Below, piece by piece: positions 57,901 through 64,000 of a stretch of DNA of 64,000 nt. The stretch is from Varroa destructor. Its lineage: Eukaryota > Arthropoda > Arachnida > Mesostigmata > Varroidae. The stretch lies in the NCBI RefSeq assembly GCF_002443255.2, contig NW_019211457.1:39097126-39161125 (forward strand), in the 5' to 3' direction. A model generated the notes under the pieces. The model saw only the letters and a program-made list of their open reading frames with translations. It was not told where the DNA came from and did not search any database. Numbering within the stretch: the first letter of the stretch is position 1; each line of letters opens with the position of its first letter. The translations under genes and the position numbers were made by a program.

Positions 57901-60900
57901 ACGATCTGTGGCTGAAGTCGGCGCACAAGGGCATTATACTTCGCGGCCCCTGTTGTGGTCATTCCGACCACCGCACACCGATCAGCAATAAGGTTATAAG
58001 TAGCCTTACATTGAGCCTCCTCGATAGCCACAAGTTGACGCCTATCGATATGAAAGAATAAAGTATAAACAGGCGGAGATTTGCGTTTGTGATATATTAT
58101 ATTTCTGTCTGATAATACATAACAACTAAATGATACACATACCTTTCGCTTCACCTTCCATAAATTTTCATGTACGATATTTAGTAAGCCTATTGTTGCT
58201 CTTTAAAGGCTTGAATTAAACCCATATTGTAATAATTGCTACCCCTTGTGGCAGCCTCCGATCTGTACCTGTGCTCATCCCTTAGTTCTTCCGCACGTTC
58301 CCGAAGACATTCTATGGCAGCTTCCACATCTTTAAACCGGTGCTTTGCAAATGCTTGCTGTGCTCTGTTGGCCGGCACAAAGTGACCCGTTGAAACGGAA
58401 CATTTACTACACCGCTCAATATATGTTCGTGCCAACTCCTTTGCTACCACCCAGTGGTAGTGTCGATAAAGCTCCCATCTCTCATCGAAGCTGAGATCCT
58501 CCGCTTGATTAAGTCTTGCGCGAAGGCTGTGAATAATGGGTTCAACTTTACGATTTCCATTGAAACAACCGAGAAAACTAGAGATAATCTGCTCGCGATG
58601 GCTATCCATTTCTCCCCGCAAGATGTCCTCGTCCTTGAGGAAATGTTCTGCCTGAAATACAGAGATGTTTAAATTTACCTTGTCTTGACGATTTTGAGGC
58701 CCTAATCATACGGCCCTGAACTTGGTACAATACCTATAATGTTATATAAAGTAAGTACATATTTATCTCGCAAACAATAAAGTCTACCGCAGAAAAGACT
58801 TGGTTATTATATATGAAAAGCCGAAACTATTCAATTATATTGACAAAGATTTTTCCTTTCAGCGCAACACAAATATACACATATTGAGTTAAACGCCCTT
58901 ACATTCTTCTTTACAGCGATGTGACAAGTATACTTTGCCTATGGTTGACTATAGTTGTCTCAAAAAGTATTTACCGTGGCACTTTCCTTATAACCATATT
59001 CCATATCTAACCAAAACGCAATTACAATGTATGTTAAAATGCTTACCGCTCTGTCTACTTTTTCTTGTCCATTATATAGTACGTATTTCCTTATTATTAT
59101 TTACAAGCGAAACAAACATGTTATAGTGACATATATGCTATTGCTTCAAACCTAAAATAATAAACTAGAAACTTTGTTGAATTCCTACAATTTTGAAAAT
59201 GCTCAGTATTTTAGAGACTAATTGGAAGAATAATGTAAATTTGACCGGAATAATTTCAGCATGACTGCTTAACATATGAACGATAACCAAAAATAAAGTA
59301 TACATTTTTTAGTACCAAAGAAAAACTTACATATATTCACGCACCGCCATTATTTTTCCTTTTATTAAGTATGGAAAAAAACTATTGAAAGCTGGCATCT
59401 TCAAAATTTTTCAATGAATACACCTTGAGATAATCATGAGAAAACGTTGGGCAACAATACTATCAACAAAAGATATGAACTGACATAGATGAGAATAATA
59501 CATCTATTCATTAAGAAATATCAGTGGCAGTATTTTAATCAGGAATTTTGTCAACAGGGTAAGTTTCAGGCCCGTTTTAAATAAGTTTGTATCGAACCCT
59601 CGATTACGGTAGCACTAACGAGAACTTATCTGCAGTACTGGCTGCGCCTTTAACTTGCCGACCGATTTTGTTATCGATTTTTTGCAAGCAACTTCACCGT
59701 TCGCAAGGCAAATAGGAAAATAGCCACCCAGTCGTAGTCGCATGAGCAAATCGCAGCTTAAAGAGATACTGCATTACTTCCGGCGTCGCTGTGTCCACGT
59801 TGAAAGTTTTCGATGTTGTCTTCTTTGGGCTTCAAAAATTGACCTTTTCATAGCAATTGAAATAATCTGTTTCGCTCTTGCGACAAATAAGCACGTCACT
59901 AGAATGCATACTAGCCTTATTGATGTAATGAGAGAAGCCGAATGTCTTAATGAAAATTTTGCAATTGCATTTACCTCAAGTTCTCCGCGATCTTGATCGT
60001 TTAGGAAATTGGGGTCTCGCGTGGGTACTCGCGTGGATGCGCGCATTTGCACCTTACAGTTCTTACGGGACATCATAAAATTATGGATGTGCAGGTAAGT
60101 CTCAAGCGGCTCATTGCCGCTCATTGTCAACTCGTGATCAGATAAGATCATCTTTCTGCAAAAAAACCATCTGATGGTCACAACCTGCCGTAAATAAATT
60201 CGATGTACATCTTCCGGCATGTAATAAATGAATACTAAGTGCAGTTTCTCATGCTGTCCGTCTTGGTCTTAGCTCATAGTCAAAAGCGGTTCAAACTAAC
60301 ATTTATAGAGTTCCAACTCATTTTCAAAGTTTAATACTGTAAAACAGTAGGGTCTCCATAAATCTCTTTATAATAAAACCATCTACCCGGTAAGTTTTCC
60401 AAGGAGTTCCTCTGTTTTACGAAGATTGTAGAGGATTGTCCTTGACTTTTGTTGTTCAAGTTTCACGCTCTTAGCATTTGCCTGACTTTGTTGAAGGGAA
60501 CGCAACAGGTATCTTTCCAACCTTGTGTTTTTGCAGTTGCCGCCAATACGGACAATACTATCAGTAAATTTAAGCATACCTGAAGAATATTATTATTGAG
60601 AAGAAAGAAACAAAGCAGGTTAAATCCAGACCAGTGCAAGTAGAAAACGAAAAACTAATCCTATGATGTTGTGACAAGCTTGTAAAATTTATGAAAGGCA
60701 TTCATTGAACACGCTTACGACTATTTATCTACCTGAAGACACGTAAAAATATATGGTTATAAGAGTAAAACTACATATACACACGAGAATCCGAAAGGAT
60801 AATTATTAGGAGGACTGGATGTATTTAAGCGCAGTGTCTTCAAGTACACGTTAAGCTTTACCGATAAATTTAAAGCCTCTCACTGCGGTCGTTCCGCAAT

Positions 60901-63900
60901 TTAAGCGAAAAATGTAGAAGTTAATGTAGTGAGTAAGCAGGTGATCTCTTCGAAACAAATTTCACGGAAGCAGGAGAATCTTCTAGTCAGCAGGAGGCAT
61001 AGTCTAAGGATTTGGTTAATTTAGTTAGTTATTCAGTCAACATAATCGCTGTGTGAAGTTATAGTCGTGCAGCAGAAATAGACAATACGTACCTTCAAGG
61101 AACCTGTCGAGTGCGTGGTTTGTATAACACACTACCAAGATAGGTTTATCCGTTAAACGATTATAAAGCATCATCTCAGCCATTTTGAGGGCCACGAACG
61201 TTTTGCCGGTACCTGGTGGGCCCTGCACTAGACATAGTTCTCTTGAAAGCACGTGCTTCATGGATTCGTACTGGCGAGCATTAAGAATGGTTGCCTCTTG
61301 ACTCGGCCAGGTGGTGGGTTTTAACTGTAGGAAAATTATATATTTACTAATCTGCTAAAAGCTATGATACGACTCCTAAGAAGGTCAAGTAGACAGTATG
61401 GAAGTAACGTTTGCTCAATGAGTTCAAAATATTAGGATACGTTTTTCCCGGATGGTTTACAGCCAACACCGACCACCGTTTTAGTGCTGATTACATAATG
61501 AAACGTAACTAACTACGAGTGATTATTTGTTCGGTTTAAGTATTTCTTACTTACAGTTTGCTTTCCGTTGATTTTCGCGCTCGTCGGAGGCCCGACTGCA
61601 TCCCCCTAAAATGCATACAGTTATGTCACGGTTATCTTAAGGTAATTATAAAGACTATTGGCCGGACTGAAACGTCTAAGCAGCAATGCCCCCATCATTG
61701 GTTTCAAGTCAGTGATACTATAGGCATCAGTTAAGTGATATGGATCACTCTGTTTACATTCTGACTCAACAGCTAATCTCATACAATAACTAAACTGACC
61801 GTTAACTGAAAAGCTGACGCCACATTCGTTGTTATTTTTTTTTCAGCGCTAGATAATTTTCTTTCCACTCGGACTCATCGGACTTATTAGTTAATAACAC
61901 TTTGTACTTTCAGTTTCAAAATAACGTCGCAGATAGAACTAACCATTTTGTCGGGTTCGTTATGTCGGAGAATTGGTGTAAAGTCAAATTTGCCGTTTCG
62001 GGCTTCGAGAAACTCCGGAGTGCGTACCCGTTTATCTGCGTTAACTAGATACGACACAAGCGGAATTTGGTCTTCGTTCATTGACTGCAATACTAAAGGC
62101 CCACCAGAAACAAATTATAAGTAAACTCTTCCATTTCAAGCGTTAGCTAAACTAGTCAGTAGAACCAACGATCATTCGTAGATCATACTCACCTAATTCT
62201 CTATTAGAGTATATGGCGTCGCAGATATAATGTCATATGAGATCTTGCGCAATAGGCAGATAAAGCATGTATTTAGAGTAAATGGTCTTTGTTAGATAAA
62301 AAGATCATATTTTGAGAATGATGAGAATAGGGAATCCAAGCAACAGTTTAATTAACTTCTGTTTTCTGGGCTTGTTTTACCCTGGCAGGCTCTATGATTC
62401 TAAGATCGAAAAGACGTAATCAAACCTTGAAGGTTGTGTCGATAAGCCTCAAAATAGGCGCTTGAGCTTTCAATAAGCGTGAAGTTCGTGGTAGGATCGA
62501 GAGCGCGACACTCATCTTCGGAAAAAAATTGCAAAACCAAGTAGCCTACGATACGAAGACAGATTCACAAAAATCGAATAAAAGCAAATTATAATTCTAG
62601 TATAAAATATTTTGCACACTTCGTTATGAGTTAAGCTAAGCTTAACAAACTTAACTGACTGATGAAACTTCACATTAACCAGAAGATTTTTCTGTCCAAT
62701 CTTTGATTTGCCCATGACAATTTGGTAAATCTTTGTCGAGCTTAAATCAACGTCTGTATAGTTAATGCAAGCACAAAATCGGACCTCTTTTCAGTAGCTT
62801 GGGCGTCCGTTGCGCAACAGTGGCAAATATGAGAGTTTTGAAATTGTCACTGGACACTCCAATCAAACAGCCATCCATAAGACGTGAAGATTGTTCCCAA
62901 TCGATGCCAATCCAAGAAGCATACGGTAACCGAAAGACCCTCTGGTCTGGTCTTAGATTCTATCAATAGAGAAAACAGGCGCCATACTCAGATTGAACCT
63001 ATTTGATGCCAGTGAAGCACTTTATATTATAGATGTGATATTTTCGAAATGCTCAAATAAGGCAAACGTTAGCATATTTCTAACTTCAGACAAATTTTAT
63101 TTTCTATACTTTTTTTTCACCTTGTCAAAAAACTACTCTAAAAGATTCCACAGCAAAACTCCGCTCGAAAGTAGGATTATTTAATGTTTTGTAGACTCGA
63201 TGAAAGCAATAGCTCTTTGTGGCGGAAGTGTCTCGTCTTTTACGTTGTTTAATAAAATTACTTATGTTTAAAGCATTGTTTAGTCCGTCTATGGTACTCG
63301 GACAAATTCGAGGACAGTCCACAGATGTTTGTGATTGGTTTCATTGGTTAGCATGACAAAAAAGCGCTTTCTATATGGTACACTCACGGCTCTTCGGCTA
63401 GCTTCCTTATCAATGTTCACATTCAAGAAGAATCGTACATCTTCAATGGAGTGCAATCCCTTCAAACCTTGGCCGTTTCTGGATGCAGCAGCAAAAAATT
63501 CGCGAAATTTTCGTACACCTGTCCTCAGAGGGGCTACATAATCTTCTCGAAGGAGGCGAAATAATATATCAAGGTATTCACTGACGCTGGCATACGTTCC
63601 TGTAAATAATTACAACTTTGCCGTCTGTGAATACAGCACGAAAAGTAGAATCGTATGGTCTCCAATTATCCAACTAATAGGGCGACAAAGTAGGGAACAA
63701 CGTGCGAAGAAATTAAGCGATATGGAAGCTCGCGACTTTATAATACAATATAAATACATAAACTTTGTTTTTACAGTATTCCATACATGGAGTATTTTAA
63801 TTAATTAAATATAGATAGCGACCTTTGGTAATGTTAGGACGTAAATAGGTCGTTTCCTCATCGATGTCCTCCCGTGTGGGAATAACTGGCAGCTCGCGAA

Positions 63901-64000
63901 AGCAACATCGCGGTCTGTCCGTTCGGTAGCTGGCCAATAATTTCAGGCGTTTAGCATCGAATTCGGAAGATTCATTAGCCGATTGTGATGAGTTCGATGG
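51914..64000 (-). CDS. ZNFX1: NFX1-type zinc finger-containing protein 1-like helicase (5' end outside window)
   Basis: A superfamily 1 RNA helicase with NFX1-type zinc fingers. In vertebrates ZNFX1 senses viral RNA at mitochondria; in Caenorhabditis elegans ZNFX-1 acts in germ granules in small-RNA inheritance. Twenty-one exons in the window join in frame to 1,635 residues, from 63823-64000 at the right edge down to 51914-52189; coordinates are given in the three module entries. The N-terminal armadillo-type region contains FRELPVIPT and the block SVSEYLDILFRLLREDYVAPLR, which is diagnostic for ZNFX1 among UPF1-like helicases. The helicase core and cysteine-rich block follow. The last exon ends EQLPKLVQEK-V-stop; human ZNFX1 has a similar LVQEK and then about 80 more residues including an RZ finger, so the true end may lie further left. 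It is convergent with BRF1. Confidence 0.9.
52365..55022 (-). other. ZNFX1: ZNFX1-like NFX1-type zinc-finger block
   Basis: Exons 54719-55022, 53953-54500 and 52365-53110. They carry many Cys/His knuckles of the CGHxC...C type: GGCGKICGDRLPCGHYC, CPKRLSCGHKCRGNC, KLGCGHRV, CARLLPCEHVCPRLCGEPC, LQCGHRFEIRCS, CGKTLFCGHRCPGFCH, CQKIPPCGIASHSC, GLCGEQCICGVC and FRLPCGHCCEV, ending in a CPSCHQQIR knuckle. A helical region follows (RRYKELLTKISNQMKALVQR). The block order agrees with ZNFX1 rather than NFX1, which lacks the helicase. The donor at 53952 and acceptor above 53110 join in phase 1 to phase 1. Confidence 0.88.
55711..61324 (-). other. ZNFX1: ZNFX1-like SF1 helicase core
   Basis: Exons 5' to 3': 61093-61324, 60387-60579, 59975-60155, 58269-58651, 57818-58041, 57247-57468, 56698-56873, 56303-56459 and 55711-55956, all GT-AG with matching phases. 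Motif I is LVQGPPGTGKTFVALKMAEM and motif Ia lies near VCYTNHALDRFLEG. Motif II is IVIVEEAAEILEAH (VEEA in place of DEAA, as in the family) and motif III is GDHQQLQPS, built across an intron. HEQHRMRDKFRQL follows, then ILATYRGQ. Motif V is VDNYQGEESRIIILSLVRS and motif VI is RICVALSRAKEGLY. All ATPase motifs are intact. The insert between motifs Ia and II (residues encoded by 58269-60579) is long and poorly conserved, also as in ZNFX1. Confidence 0.9.
61555..64000 (-). other. ZNFX1: ZNFX1-like N-terminal module (exons 1-8 of the visible gene)
   Basis: Exons on the minus strand, 5' to 3': 63823-64000 (open at the window edge), 63388-63599, 63137-63214 (weakest call, chosen by phase and similarity), 62785-62959, 62680-62730, 62426-62515, 61908-62092 and 61555-61605. 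They encode the region before the helicase: LRPNITKG joined to TYASVSEYLDILFRLLRED, then IDWEQSSRLMDGCLIGVSSD, NFKTLIFATVAQR, FTLIESSSAYFEAYRHNLQ and EDQIPLVSYLV. Two exons of 51 bp (62680-62730, 61555-61605) are microexon-like; phases 1/1 and 0/0 support them. Confidence 0.8.

Overview
The window is nuclear DNA from an animal. Genes are split by GT-AG introns, there are long AT-rich intergenic stretches, one satellite array and one run of N, and no bacterial signatures. The gene set (UTP15, RAB14, BAG2, PIH1D1, PI4KA, COPS3, EXO1, BRF1, a ZNFX1-type helicase) is general to animals. A compact arthropod genome fits best. A ZNFX1 helicase is compatible with a chelicerate such as a mite or tick, but that placement is inference and nothing here proves the species.

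Layout. 1-873 (+) is the 3' end of UTP15 (U3 snoRNP). 874-9708 has no gene I can support, but holds a trinucleotide-rich GC island near 2.7-4.1 kb. 9709-11092 (+) is a complete three-exon RAB14. 11093-17052 is AT-rich intergenic DNA with an (AT)n microsatellite. 17053-20797 (-) is a three-exon BAG2, divergent from the intronless PIH1D1 at 22544-23470 (+). PI4KA follows closely at 23814-36304 (+). 38042-41050 (-) is a four-exon COPS3, head-to-head with a compact intronless EXO1 at 41822-43372 (+). 46307-48409 (+) is an intronless BRF1. From 51914, or possibly 50869, to the right edge (-) lies a ZNFX1-type helicase of at least 21 exons whose 5' end is outside the window.

The most unusual structure is inside PI4KA. 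Exon 5 is cut by satellite DNA. A 1,204-bp stretch of the gene (27217-28420, introns included) appears again, apparently without change, at 28865-30068 and ends exactly at a 25-N gap. A 3.0-kb array of about 113-bp monomers (226-bp dimers) follows. The rest of the exon then resumes as a copy differing by about 5% and carrying three in-frame stops, before the gene continues normally. Read literally, the essential PI 4-kinase gene is broken. The geometry suggests a local duplication or assembly fault around a satellite insertion.

The genes do not form one pathway. They are housekeeping functions: ribosome biogenesis, vesicle traffic, chaperone cofactors, phosphoinositide synthesis, the COP9 signalosome, DNA repair and Pol III transcription. 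The ZNFX1-type helicase belongs to a family linked to RNA surveillance. Two findings beyond the gene list are a PIP-box-like motif ending the short EXO1, and a phase-compatible pair of small exons that could give the ZNFX1-like protein a short C-terminal zinc knuckle.
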